Below are positions 12,725-23,247 of a stretch of DNA of 64,000 bases, piece by piece (position 1 is the stretch's first letter; every line of letters starts with the position of its first letter). Under the pieces are notes generated by a model. It did not search any database. It was not told the origin of the DNA and saw only the letters and a program-made list of their open reading frames with translations. The stretch is from Aselliscus stoliczkanus. Taxonomy: Eukaryota > Chordata > Mammalia > Chiroptera > Hipposideridae. Position numbers and translations under genes: made by a program. The stretch covers positions 109,572,852-109,636,851 of the forward strand of contig CM066728.1 in assembly GCA_033961575.1 (NCBI GenBank), given 5' to 3'.

Positions 12725-13144
12725 CAGTCGCTCATATTATATTAGGATTCCAGACATAAAGGGAACATGATTTATAGTCAATCAAATCTCAGGCCAAAAG
12801 ATTATTGCTTTTCAGTACAATTATTGCTTTTTGGGTGGCAGGTAATATTGTGAGAATTATTCTGAGACCAAAAATGAAGGTCAAGTAAAAGAAACTTATA
12901 ATTAAATAGTTCACAAATGTCTTATTAACTAATTAAGTAGTATTTTACTTTTATTAGTTGCCCAGTTTGACAAGTGTAATGAATTTAAAACTACATACAG
13001 AGGAAATATCCCATATATAATTGCATAATGTGTGAGAAAAAGATATTCAGTAGCACCTTTAATAAGATCTTTAATAAGATCTTTAATCAGACCAATGATG
13101 TCAGACTGCCTAACTATGTTGAACACTTTTTTCCTAATGTTTTA

Positions 13145-13148
<4 letters not shown>
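12725..13148. other. AT-rich unrecognised sequence
   Basis: AT-rich with a small direct repeat of AATAAGATCTTT near 13060-13086. No gene or named repeat recognised. Confidence 0.5.

Positions 13149-13179
<31 letters not shown>
13149..13179. repeat. (TG)n microsatellite
   Basis: About 15 TG units immediately left of a MITE-like element. Confidence 0.97.
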
Positions 13180-13180
<1 letters not shown>

Positions 13181-13181
<1 letters not shown>

Positions 13182-13412
13182 GGGGGTGACAAAATAATGT
13201 ATACAAGTGGACACTTTGGTCAGCGTGGCTCAAGCAGTAGTTCGCTGTAATCAGAAGCATCTGGACACTGATGGGAACCACTCTGAGCATGTCTTGTAAT
13301 TGCAGAAGTCAAATGTGACTTGGATTCATCTTTTGTTAATCAGTATGTATTGAATATTATAATTTTAATAGTTTTTCCTTTCTTAAAATGTGTATACATT
13401 TATTGGCACCCT
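13181..13412. mobile_element. MITE-like DNA transposon fossil with inverted termini
   Basis: The left end GGGGGTGACAAAATAATGTA and the reverse complement of the right end, AGGGTGCCAATAAATGTATA, align as imperfect terminal inverted repeats of about 25 bp. The body is about 230 bp and non-coding. The termini look Tc1/mariner-like from memory, but I cannot name the family. It lies between two GT microsatellites. Confidence 0.6.
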
Positions 13413-13415
13413 CTT

Positions 13416-13441
13416 TGTGTGTGTGTGTGTGTGTGTGTGTT
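13416..13441. repeat. (GT)n microsatellite
   Basis: About 13 GT units immediately right of the MITE-like element. Confidence 0.97.
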
Positions 13442-13444
13442 ACA

Positions 13445-13630
13445 TCTCAGTGTGTACTGAGATGTAATTGACACATAACATTATATTACTTTCAGTTGTA
13501 TATACCATAATGATTCAGTACTATTGCTATATATATTATGAAATGATCACCACAAGAAGTCTAGTTGACATCTGTCACTGTACACAGTTATACATTTTTT
13601 TCTTGTGATGATAAAATATGCGTTTTCTAC
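13445..13630 (-). mobile_element. LINE-1 3' UTR fragment, antisense
   Basis: Matches the reverse complement of a mammalian L1MA-like 3' UTR: 'gagatgtaattgacacataa', 'tatgaaatgatcaccacaag' and 'agtctagttgacatctgtca'. Truncated. Confidence 0.75.
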
Positions 13631-14889
13631 TTCCTAACTCATAACCTTCTGTGCATTAGTGGCCGCCTGGCAATAGGATCCCCCAAATATACATGCAAGG
13701 CAAACAGAGACACGGAATTAGCCAGAGGGCCTGTTTGGCTGCACGTAGGCCTGTGCTTTGGAAAACCGGGCAGGCACCCCAGCACCATGTCATTTCCTAG
13801 AGCTCATGTTCGCTGTTCCCTGGTCTGTTGGGGCACACTCATGCCTGCACCCCCTCTTTTCAGCTGTGTGAGGAGAGGTGCCCAGTGTGGAAGGTCCGGG
13901 GGCACCAAGGTGAGGTGGACCTGATGTGGGCCCTCTGGCCATGTCTGCGACCTCCTCCGCCGGTGACAGACAGCACCATGTGGCTTCTCACGGGACAAGC
14001 GCTTCTGAAGATAAAAATGAGGCAGGCAGCGTGAGCCAGTGTTCCCGATCCAGGGCCCCTTCGCCAGCCCCTTCTCCCCACCACCTTCTCTGGTGCTCAG
14101 CTTTGGGAAAGCCACACTCGAAGCCAAAGGGAGTTTCGTGTTCTCGGTGTTAATCGTGTCGTTGGCTTTCCCACGCCGGGCCGGGGGGGCGGGGGGACCC
14201 TCAGAGGACCACACACACAGTCAGAACAGCTGCTTCGGTTTGAGGGTGTTTGTAAACCCCTGATCAGAAAGTCAGGGTGACGTAGGCTAAGGTGGAAGGC
14301 ACTGCCCCGCCGAAGGTCATGTGCAGGGATGATAAGGCCTCCGTGAAACGACACCATCGGTCAGCGGGCAGAGGGGACTCAGAATGATTTAAAGCTGAAG
14401 TCACCTCAGAGATTTTGCGTCAAGTCCCTCCCTCCTCTTAGAGCCTGTGAGATTAAATGGCCTCAGAGGTCACAGGGCTGGGCCTGGAATGCAGCCCCCC
14501 AAGATACCATTGGTCTCCGTTTTTCTGGAAGAGATGGAGACTGGTTCCCTTAGCCAGGATCTGGGATCCAGCCCGCTGCCGGGCTCAGGCCTGGACCACC
14601 GCTCCAGCCGCTTGTTGCCTGCGCTCAGCTGCAGGTAGCGGGGAATTTCCACGAACATAAGGAAGCAGCAGCCAGAACGCGCAGCATCTGGGCCTTCCCT
14701 GCACTGGCGAGGCCAGTGGGGGTCCTGAGCGCCCCCGCGTAGCCCAAGCCCCCAAACCACATGGAGCCATGCTCCTGCTCTGGGCCCCTCTTGGGACTAA
14801 AACCTCACTTTCCTGCCACCAGCCTGGCCAGCAGCTAGAACCCTGCTGCCACTGCCTCCTGCAGCCTGCCAAGCACCAAGTCCTTCCTG
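13631..14889. other. Unrecognised non-coding sequence
   Basis: Contains a G-rich run at 14177-14198 with G-quadruplex potential on the + strand. Open frames are overlapping and unsupported. Confidence 0.5.
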
Positions 14890-15260
14890 GGTTAGACTGT
14901 GTCCCCCCAAAATATCTTGAAGTCCTAACCCTCTGTACCTGGGAATGTGGCCTTATTTGGAAATAGGGTCTTTGCACATGTCATCTGGTTAAGAGGAGCT
15001 GATAGTGGTTCAGGGTGGGCTTAATCAGATATGACTGGTTTCCTTATAAGAAGAGAAAAGAGAAACACACAAGGAGGGCGCCATGTGAAGACAGAGGCAG
15101 AGATTGGAGTGATGTGGGCACAAGCCGGAAAGCATCAGCGATGACCCCAACACCAGAAACTAAGAGAAAAGCGTGGAGCAGATTGTGCCCCGGAGCCTTT
15201 AGAGAGAGCACAGCCCTGACGACAGCTTGCTTGCAGACTCTGGCCTCCAGCGCTGGGGGA
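14890..15260 (+). mobile_element. MLT1-type solo LTR, sense
   Basis: Strong block-wise match to the MLT1 sense strand: 'gactgtgtccccccaaaata', 'ccttatttggaaatagggtc', 'tttgcacatgtcatctgg', 'tccttataagaagagaaa', 'gagattggagtgatgtgg' and 'gactctggcctccag'. The 3' terminus is eroded. Confidence 0.8.
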
Positions 15261-16546
15261 GCGGTGCTCGTGCTGTTTCGAGCCTCCTGGTTTGGGGCAG
15301 TTGCTTCCACAGCCCCGGCAGCCTGATTCGTGGTCCTTGGTGTGTGGCACCCTGGCACTTGCCGCTTTGCTCCCACTGTCCAGGTAGGGACTGCAGCAGC
15401 CTCCTGGTGACCCTCGCACCTCCGCTAACCCATCTCCACCCCCGCCTGTCTATCCCCTCGCCCCTGCTGGAGCGCCCGTTCCTGCCCTCCACCCACTCAA
15501 AATCCTCACTGGCCCTCTGGGCGCCTCCTTTGTCACCCATCCGCAGGCCCCTCACCTCCCTGCGTCAGCTCTCCCTTTCTGCAGGGCTGCTCTGGGGGAA
15601 GGTCTCGCAGCTTTGCAGCCTCTGTCTGGCTTGTCACTCCCCTGTCTTGCTTGTACATGTCTGCCTGATTTTGATGCCCAGGTTGGACCCCTTCCCTGCT
15701 CTGCAAAGGCGATGGCCCTGCCTCCACTCTGTCCTTGCGGGACGGAGTCCTCTCGTCTCCACCCCCTGCCCTGGGCATAGGTGGAGTCCCCGCCACAGGC
15801 GCTGCTGCCTCTGCAGTGTTTGGCAGATGGCCTCCCTAGAACAGGTTTGCTTCTCCTGAGGGTTTGCGCTGGATGTGTGGTTAGTCCCTGTGTGTCACCT
15901 CAGACCAGCGCTGGTGACAGTTCAGACCATGAGCACTGGCTCATTGTAGAATGCTGTAGTTTTGATGAGTTTCCTAAAAGTAAGTGAGTGACCTTTGGGT
16001 TTAGCTTTTTTTTCTTTTGAATGATGCTGGTTTTGACTCAAGGGAAAAATAAATTGGTGCTATTTACCTGTGCTTACATGAGGAGCTTTGATAAAAATAT
16101 TAGAAAGGCAGTCGCCTCAAGATTGTCCTGTCCACTGGCTAGAAAGCTCACTGAAGCGGTGTTAAAATTAATATTGGTAAGTTTAGCAATGAAAGAAGAA
16201 AACCTTAACTTTAGTAATCAGATTTCCATGAGAATCAGATCAATTATGATAAATACTACTTAAAGCATACCTTAGTGTTAATACATGTCCTACATTATTT
16301 TTTTTACAATGCTGCATTTAATGTTCTGTGTAGAATAACCAATTGGCACATATTTTGAGATGATTTCTCTAAATTCATAGGGGACACACATTAGATTTAG
16401 GAAAGCAAGCAGGCTATATTCCCCCTGACAGTGAGGGGTTTTATTTTCAGTTTCATTTCCATACTTTTCCAGAGTCTGAAGAGTGTTAGCACTGAGAGCT
16501 GGGGCCCGTCTTCTGATGATGTAAGGGAAGCCTATGGATTGGTTTG
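15261..16546. other. Unrecognised non-coding sequence
   Basis: GC-rich to about 15860, then AT-rich. The 210-codon open frame at 15227-15859 begins inside the MLT1 LTR, overlaps several minus-strand frames, and shows no recognisable domain, so I do not call it a gene. Confidence 0.5.
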
Positions 16547-16574
16547 TTCATTCATTCATTCATTCATTCACTCA
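16547..16574. repeat. (TCAT)n microsatellite
   Basis: About seven TCAT units with one interruption. Confidence 0.95.
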
Positions 16575-16923
16575 TCTGACAAGCAATGATAACAATAAAC
16601 ACAAGTGGTGATCCGCAGACAGCTTCAAGCAATGACCTTGTTCTGCCCCTATGGTTAAATAACACTTCGTATTATTTTTGTCAAAGCTGCTCATGTAAGC
16701 CCAAGTAAGTAGCGCCAATTTACTTTTCCCTTGAGTTACGACCAGCATCTACTCAACACATTCGGAAGGCGAGAGAACATTTGGGAACAACGGTACGCTG
16801 CTCTTCGGCGACTGTGCACTCCTGATGTCACTCGGAATCGGGGGTGTGGGGTGGGGGACCAAACCCCAGGGCCAGCATTAGATGAAGTGTCTCAGATGAT
16901 TCCGGTGGTGCCGTGAGCTTCCG

Positions 16924-17760
16924 GTGGTGACAGACGGGCGTCTGTCTTGGCTGTGGACGCCCGGCTCCACGGTCTCACCGAGAGAACAGCAGCCTGCATT
17001 CGGCGGTGACGAAGCTGGCGGGCCCCCTCGAGACGCCCGCCCGGGGCCCTCGCCCGCCGCAGAGGAAGCAGTGTGTGCTGGTGACCCGCTCTTCCTGCTG
17101 TTCAGAGATAACACGCCTCTTCGAGTTGCTCCATGCCCTAGAAGAGAGAGTTATAGGAAAATTCCAACATTTATTGACTTGGAAGTGTTACAGCCCAAAA
17201 TAGAAGATCGATTTTTTGAATCAACCTTAAAAGAGATTCCTTTATTTAAAGCAGCAATTCACACAATGACCACGGTCTTGCAAGAGACAGGAACATTGAC
17301 AGAAACCTGCAGAGCGCCAGCTCCAGGCTGGGTGGCTGGCACACGTCCACCCCGGGCTGTTCCCAGAGTGATGCAGTCTTGAAGATGCTATCAAGTTATG
17401 AGGCTGGCCTGTGTCCAATACCAGCGCTTCCATTTGGTTGGGAAGCAGAGGCCTCCGGAGGGGCAGCGCTGGAAACAGGCAGGCACGTGCAAGGTCTGAG
17501 AGTCCCTTCAAACTTCCCACGGGCAGCCGCCTCGTTGGAAGCATGGCGCTTCAAGGTAAACCAGCGTTTGAAGATGGGTGTGGGCTCAATTTGGCAGTTT
17601 TGACTCAGCCATCAGTGAAATTCAGCAGTTTGCTCCTGAAGCATTACCTGACCTTTGGGCTTCATTCCAGCTCAAGCATCAACGGCAGAGAGATTGGGTG
17701 GGTTGCAGACTCTTGAGTGAGGATTCGTACAACCGAGATTCTGAAATCAACCCGTTTGCG
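16924..17760 (+). pseudogene. Protein-like but broken reading frame, unidentified
   Basis: I do not recognise this. One forward frame (positions with remainder 1 mod 3) reads through 16924-17379, and after an interval with four in-frame stops (17380-17577) the same frame is open again over 17578-17982. Two segments look like natural protein: about 17149-17310, containing KIPTFIDLEVLQPKIEDRFF and LKEIPLFKAAIHTMTTVLQE, and about 17590-17790, containing QQFAPEALPDLWASFQL and YNRDSEINPFAAELKWILF. The first 150 bp is CpG-rich. A polypyrimidine stretch ending in AG precedes 17106, which could be a splice acceptor. I see no tidy donor. It could be a decayed gene or retrocopy, an old unlisted transposon, or coincidence. 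Confidence 0.3.
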
Positions 17761-17990
17761 GCAGAACTGAAATGGATCTTGTTTGCCTATGGGTTTCCTG
17801 CCCCATCACACAGGAGCAAGGTGGGGGGCCAGGGGGAAGGAGAGGGAGCAGAGAAGGTTGGGGAGGGGCGGACCTGCAGGGTGCACAGGAGGCCTAAGCA
17901 GGCCCAGCGGAGCCCACTCCCAGCGGCCGTGGCCCCTGGCCTGCCCTCTGCAGAGCCCCGAAGCCCTCACTGTATCTGCTGACACATCCC

Positions 17991-19787
17991 TGTAAATCTC
18001 CAGCAGAGACTTGGGGCAAGTGTTCCGCAGATGCTAAGTGCTTTCTGCTCTGAGCACTGCTCTGTATTTCTGAGCAACGCTCAAAGCTGCCTTGGAATGT
18101 GAAAATGGGTAAGATCAAAAGGCCGAAGCGAGCCGCACCCCTGATGATCCCTTTTAGTGTATCTGTGGTTCCTGACGTTAAGGGGAGATGTGAGTCGAGC
18201 TGTGTCCTTCCTGACTCTGTCTGGGACACGCTCATTCAGGCTGCAGATACCCACAAACAGAGAAACAATAGAGGGACATCAAATATTAACCCTGTGTCCA
18301 TGTTAAAGTACAGACGCAGCAGTGAGCATGTGCTCGGCTGTTAGGAGGCCCGCTGGATGGTAAAACCCAAGTGGGCTCTTCCTTGCCCTGGGCCGACAGG
18401 CTCACTCTGATGCAATTGTCGGAGGCCTGAGTCCCAACATGTAGCTGCCACGCTTTGGCGGCACGTCTTTGCTCAGAGCTCCCTGGTGTGAACGTTGCCT
18501 TTTTCTCTTCCTTCATGGCACATGTCCTTGTGGTGGTCTGAATTCTAGAAGCACTGTGTTTTCATCATAAAGAGTTTAAGTGATGTAGAAATGAATAACA
18601 AAGAATAGGCAACTTCATAGGGTTACCTCTGTTAATAATGTAACATTAATCTGCCCAGATATCTTTATGTGTTTGTATATATACATATACTTTTGTTATA
18701 TCATACAGAGAGTGTTAATTTACATCTCTTTTTTCACATAATGCATATTCAATACCTTTCCATGAATATTATTGTTTTGTAGAAAAATTATGTTACAGAA
18801 AGATAAACTAAAAATACATCATGGTATATCTACGCATTGAGCAGCACTAAAATGTTAATTATAAAGATTACATACCTACTTGGATATTCAGTGAATGAAA
18901 CATGATATAAAATTATTCATAAACTAAATATTCAGCTAGAATTTCCAGAAAACCCTGTTTCTTATCTTGCTTAAGACGGTTTTGTCTTGATAAAATAAAA
19001 AATAAAAACCACAGCGGCCGCTTTGGGAGCTTTGTTGGGGGAGATTGCTGTGGGTGTCTTCATAGCCGCCATCCCTGTGGGTCTTACCTCGTAGGGTGAC
19101 CCGAGTGTCGTTTTAAGGGGACTCACTGCCGTACTTTGCTCTCGGCAGGCTTGCTCCCCACCTGAATGATGATGATGGGATGAGCACAGTTAGTGGGTAT
19201 CAACCTTCATAACCCCACTTTTGGTGGGAACTCTAAATGCACATTCGTTTTAAATAAATGTGAATGAAACAATTTTAGGGCACAAAATGTTTGACAATGA
19301 ATGGATTGAGTATAAAGGATTTAAACATTTATTTGGGATGTTAAATTCTAAATGGAAGGATTTGATTTTCCTGCATATCCAAGGAGTTCAGTAAAAGTTT
19401 TATCTTATTCTCCAAAACCAGCCAGTATTCCTGTTTGTTAAATGTGTTCTAAAATGGAGCCCCACCCCACTTCATCAAACCCCAAATTGGTAAAGGGAAC
19501 CACTATCGCGCAGCCAAGCGTCTTGCTCAAGCCTAGCGTCTAGAGGCTGTTCTTGGAGAAAGCCGCCACGAGAGCTCTGGACCCTGTGCAGCTGACAGAG
19601 GAGTAGCGACTTCTGGCGCAGGGCTCAGCAGGTGGGAGGAGCTTGCTGGGCTCTGCAGCTCTTGAATAAGCTACTTTGGCCCAGCAGGGACCTATGTGTC
19701 TTCTCATGCAGGACCCCGGCTGGCAGAGCAGTCACTTGAGGGACGCAGTACAGGTAGAAGCTCAGGAGGGGTGGCAGAAACAAGTGC
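17991..19787. other. Unrecognised non-coding sequence
   Basis: 18540-18970 is AT-rich and may be a very old LINE fragment, but the match is too weak to call. No gene recognised. Confidence 0.5.
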
Positions 19788-19917
19788 CTGCCTGCCTTCC
19801 TTCCTCCCTCCCTCCCTTCCTTCCTTCCTTCCTAACTTCCTTCTTCCTCCCTCCCTCCTCCCTCCCTCCCTCCCTCCCTCCTTCCCTCCTCCCTCCCTCC
19901 CTCCCTAACTTCCTCCA
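19788..19917. repeat. (CTTC)n/(CCCT)n pyrimidine tract
   Basis: About 130 bp of TTCC and CCCT units, nearly purine-free on the + strand. Confidence 0.95.
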
Positions 19918-20734
19918 GCACATAAGCCTGTTCCTGCCTTAGGCCCTCGCACCAGCTGTTCCCTCTGAGGGCAGCATGCTCCTGGTCTCTTTTTAATAAA
20001 ACTCACCTTTAGAGAGAAGCTTTCGTTGGACATCGGTCTAAAGTGTTCTCCACACAGCACGAGAAGAGCTTGGTAGCTCCTTCTTTTGATTTGTTGATTC
20101 TTCCTTGTCTATTTCCTCCCTCACCTGTCATGTCAGCAGCCCCAGTTCCCGGAAGAAGCGTTTCTCCAAACCCCAGGGACTTGGTGAATGTTGCTGAATG
20201 GATTTTAAGGCTTCCTTTCTAATGGAGTTCACGGCAAAGTGTTTTCTCCTGTCATTAACACACTGAAAACCATGTGTAGGTGGGGAGTAGACTGTCGCTC
20301 AGGAGTTGGTACCTATGGAATGAAAGCCAGGTCAAGCGATGGAATGAGACAGGAAAGGACAGGTAGGAAGCCCTAGGCCTTCCCTAGAGGGGCCCCGCAT
20401 GGGGGGGTCAGGGAGGCTCCTGGGAGGGCAGCCAGGGAGGCCGTGGGCGGCTCCAGCTGTGTCTCCCAGCCAGGTCCCTGGTTACCTTACTTTATCCCCT
20501 CTAGCTCCTTCCTCCACAGCCTATGGAGTAGCTGTTATGCATAGTTCATGAAGAAAGGGTGGAGGGTGAGAGGCTGTGTGTAATTGGCTTCTGGCCGGCT
20601 GTCGGGGTTTGGTAAACGCCGGCACCCTAAAAACCCCAGGCCAAGCTCTGCTGTGCTGGCCTGTACAGAAATGTGGTGTACGGAAACTCTGAAACCCTGC
20701 GAGCAGACAGGAAAAGGGGGGTTTCGGAAATTAT
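19918..20734. other. Unrecognised non-coding sequence
   Basis: No gene or repeat family recognised. Confidence 0.5.
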
Positions 20735-20846
20735 AAAACGCTCCCCCGTGGAGGACTCCACCACGGGGACTCGATCACAGGACTGCCTGTAAAACGCTCC
20801 CCCGTGGAGGACTCCACCACGGGGACTCGATCACAGGACTGCCTGT
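20735..20846. repeat. Perfect 56-bp tandem duplication with hairpin arms
   Basis: 20735-20790 and 20791-20846 are identical, each starting AAAACGCTCCCCCGTGGAGG. Inside each copy CCCCGTGG pairs with CCACGGGG across a 9-base loop. The identity implies a recent event or an assembly artefact. Confidence 0.97.
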
Positions 20847-21489
20847 CACATCTTGGTGTGGCCCGCTGGCGGGAGGCCTGCACGGGCCGCGGCCAGGGAG
20901 GGAGGAGCCGCTTCCCCACACACGCCTCCTGCCACAGGGGACACAGGTGGTGGTCCCGGAGCCCCGCTGAATCGAGGTGGCCGGAGACCGCCCAGGACCT
21001 GCTCGGTCACCCATGTGGACGCTCCTACTGGCTTTCCAGTCCCGTCCCCAGGGGCTCATTATATTGACTTACAGCCATATATGTGGTTATCGAAGAGAAA
21101 AGTGAATGTTTACAGATAGTTAAACTTGTTTTTTTTTTTGCGAAGAACGGGAGAAACTATTTGATAATTAGCCATTTCTGTCTCCGGTTTAAAAAAATCT
21201 TAATTTCTCCCTCAGGCCCCATGCAAAGCAATACACTGACCCTGGAATTTCCTTGTTCACAGTTCATTAGCCTGACTGCATGTAGCACGGACAATAATTC
21301 CCTAGCCGCGACTGCACGTGTCTTAGAAAGTGGATGTTGGGTTTCCAGAGAGGTTGAGAAAGCTGCCCAGGGCACACAGCTTTCCGTGGCTGGAAGCACA
21401 GGTCCTTCAGACCATGGCGCCTCCATTCCCCGTGGCCACTCTCGGGCCAGCTGGGTGCCAGTGGCCTGCGGCTGCTGGAGCACATTCCC
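20847..21489. other. Unrecognised non-coding sequence
   Basis: GC-rich to about 21050, then mixed. The 174-codon forward frame starting at 21083 runs into L1 sequence and has no recognisable domain. Confidence 0.5.
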
Positions 21490-21737
21490 ACGGCTTCACA
21501 GCATAAATATATTTATTTATATTTATTTTAATTTTTGTTATTTATCAATTATAGGTGCCATTCACTATCGTTTTACATTAGTTTCAGGTGTACAGCATAG
21601 TGGTTAGATATTTATTAATTTATGCAGCGATCCCATGATTAGTTTGCTCCCCACCTGGCGCCATATATGGTTAGTGCCATATGACTGACTGTATTCCCTA
21701 TGCTGGACTTGACCTCCCGGTGACTATTTTCTTACTA

Positions 21738-21753
21738 CTAATCTGTACTTCTT
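21738..21753. repeat. Target-site duplication, left copy
   Basis: CTAATCTGTACTTCTT, matched at 22195-22210 with one mismatch. It brackets the SINE. Confidence 0.9.
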
Positions 21754-22194
21754 TTTCTTTTAAAGATTTTATTGGGGAATTGGGGGAGGGGAACAGCGTT
21801 GGGGAATCAGGGAAGGGGAACAGACAAGTTGTAGTCTTTTTTTTTTTCTTTTTTTTTGTTCTTCAGTCTAGTTGTGGAGGATGTTGCTTCACTGGCCCAC
21901 GTTGGTATCGTCACTGCGCTCTTCCCGGATGAGGCAGATCGGTCGCCGGCCTCTGGATGTCGCTCACCGCGGCTATTGGCAGCTCACGCTGGCTGCCGGC
22001 CACTCACTGTAGCCTATGGCAGCCCACTGCAGCAGGGGCCGCAGCCTACACCATCCCCAGGGCTCGCAGCCCAGCTCCAGGTGGAGCTGTTGTTAGCTGT
22101 AGAGGGCAGTGTCACTGGCCCCCACATATGGGATCTGAACCCGGGCCACTGGCATCCCAAACCAGCTCTTAACCCATGCGCCACTCAGCCGGCT
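21754..22194 (-). mobile_element. tRNA-derived long SINE, copy 1
   Basis: On the minus strand the element starts with a tRNA-like head (GCCGGCTGAGTGGCGCATGG) including B-box-like GGTTCAGATCCC. It continues through a GC-rich body with internal repeats of a CTGCCGGCCACTCACTG type unit (as read on +). It ends in CCCCAATAAAATCTTTAAAA, carrying a polyadenylation signal (TTTATT at 21768-21773 on +). Flanking 16-bp duplications differ at one base. No protein. Confidence 0.88.
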
Positions 22195-22210
22195 CTAATT
22201 TGTACTTCTT
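22195..22210. repeat. Target-site duplication, right copy
   Basis: CTAATTTGTACTTCTT, partner of 21738-21753. Confidence 0.9.
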
Positions 22211-22404
22211 AATCCCTTCACCTTTTTCACCCAGCCCTCTATCTACCCTCCCATCTGGTAACCATCAATTTATTCTCTGTATCCATGAGTCTGTTTCTGG
22301 TTTTTTGTTTGTGTTTGTTTGTTTAACTTGTTCTTTATATATAACTGAGATCATATGGCATCTGTCTCTCTCTGTCTGACTTATTTCAACAACACAAATC
22401 TATT

Positions 22405-22680
22405 ACCTTACCGCGCTGGAGGCTGGGAGTCCAACGACGTGCATGCCACAGCCTGTGTCCTTTCCAGAAGCCCAGGGGAGAGTCTGTTGGTCCAGAGGCC
22501 TCCGGCCCGCCTTGGCTCCGGGCCCGTTCCTCTGTTGTCAGCCAGTAGGCTGCTCTGCGCCTTTTCCCATCAGTACATCTCTCCAACTCTTCTCTGCCTC
22601 CCCCTGCACCTTTAAGCACCCTTGTGATGACACGAGGCCACCCACATGATCCAGGGTCATCTCCTTGTGTGAAGGCCCGC
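22405..22680 (-). mobile_element. MLT1-type LTR fragment, antisense
   Basis: Block order fits the reverse complement of an MLT1 LTR: 'gctggaggctgggagtcca' at the left and 'cccttgtgatgacacgagg', 'cacatgatccagggtcatc' at the right. Eroded and partial. Confidence 0.55.
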
Positions 22681-23247
22681 TGGCCAGCAGGTGTGGGTGC
22701 GGGCAGTTTCAGGCACCCTTCTGCCCACCGCGCCCACTAAGGCAGCCTGGCCCACTGGCCGCCCCTGTGGGGCCCGCCCGCCTCGGAAAAGGGGCTTTGA
22801 AGCCCTCAGTGCCTGTCCTCACGTCTTATTTGAACTTCACAAAAATAGGAAAATTAAACGTGTGAGGCATTTTCTATTCCATTTCAAAGTACTTTCTTAA
22901 AAGTGACTTCTGACAACTGTCATTAAAAGGAAATAGACACAGTATAAAAACCCTAAAATCTCATAATATCAAAATGACTTCATTTCCTCTGCTTTGTCAC
23001 TGGTTTAGAAGAAAAGAAAAATGAATCCCTTTTCCACTGTGAGCTGGTGTGAGCCTTGAGCTCCTATGACTTATGTCGCTTTTGCCCCTAATGCTTAAGG
23101 TACACAGTGCCTGGAGGAGCCAGCAGTAAAACAGGAAAATACCTCCCAGGCCCGCAGGTTTCAACTCCCAGACAGCACGTGTGGGAGCAGGCATTCAGCA
23201 GCCAGGTCAGGGTGGCTTGCTGTGCTTCCTCTAGGAGAAGAGTGCTG
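22681..23247. other. Unrecognised non-coding sequence
   Basis: GC-rich at the left, AT-rich around 22830-22990. No gene or repeat recognised. Confidence 0.5.

Larger units (their letters stand above)
21490..22385 (-). mobile_element. LINE-1 3' UTR, antisense, split by a SINE
   Basis: Both sides of the nested SINE (21754-22194) belong to one L1 3' UTR in reverse complement: 'agtttcaggtgtacagcata' and 'tgcagcgatcccatgatt' on the left, then 'ccatctggtaaccatcaatt', 'tccatgagtctgtttctgg' and 'actgagatcatatggcatc' on the right. 5' truncated and no ORF retained. Confidence 0.85.

Noticed and set aside
15227..15859. 210-codon forward frame
   Set aside because: Begins inside an LTR and shows no known domain.
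18540..18970. Possible LINE fragment
   Set aside because: AT-rich but the match to any L1 or L2 segment was too weak to support.
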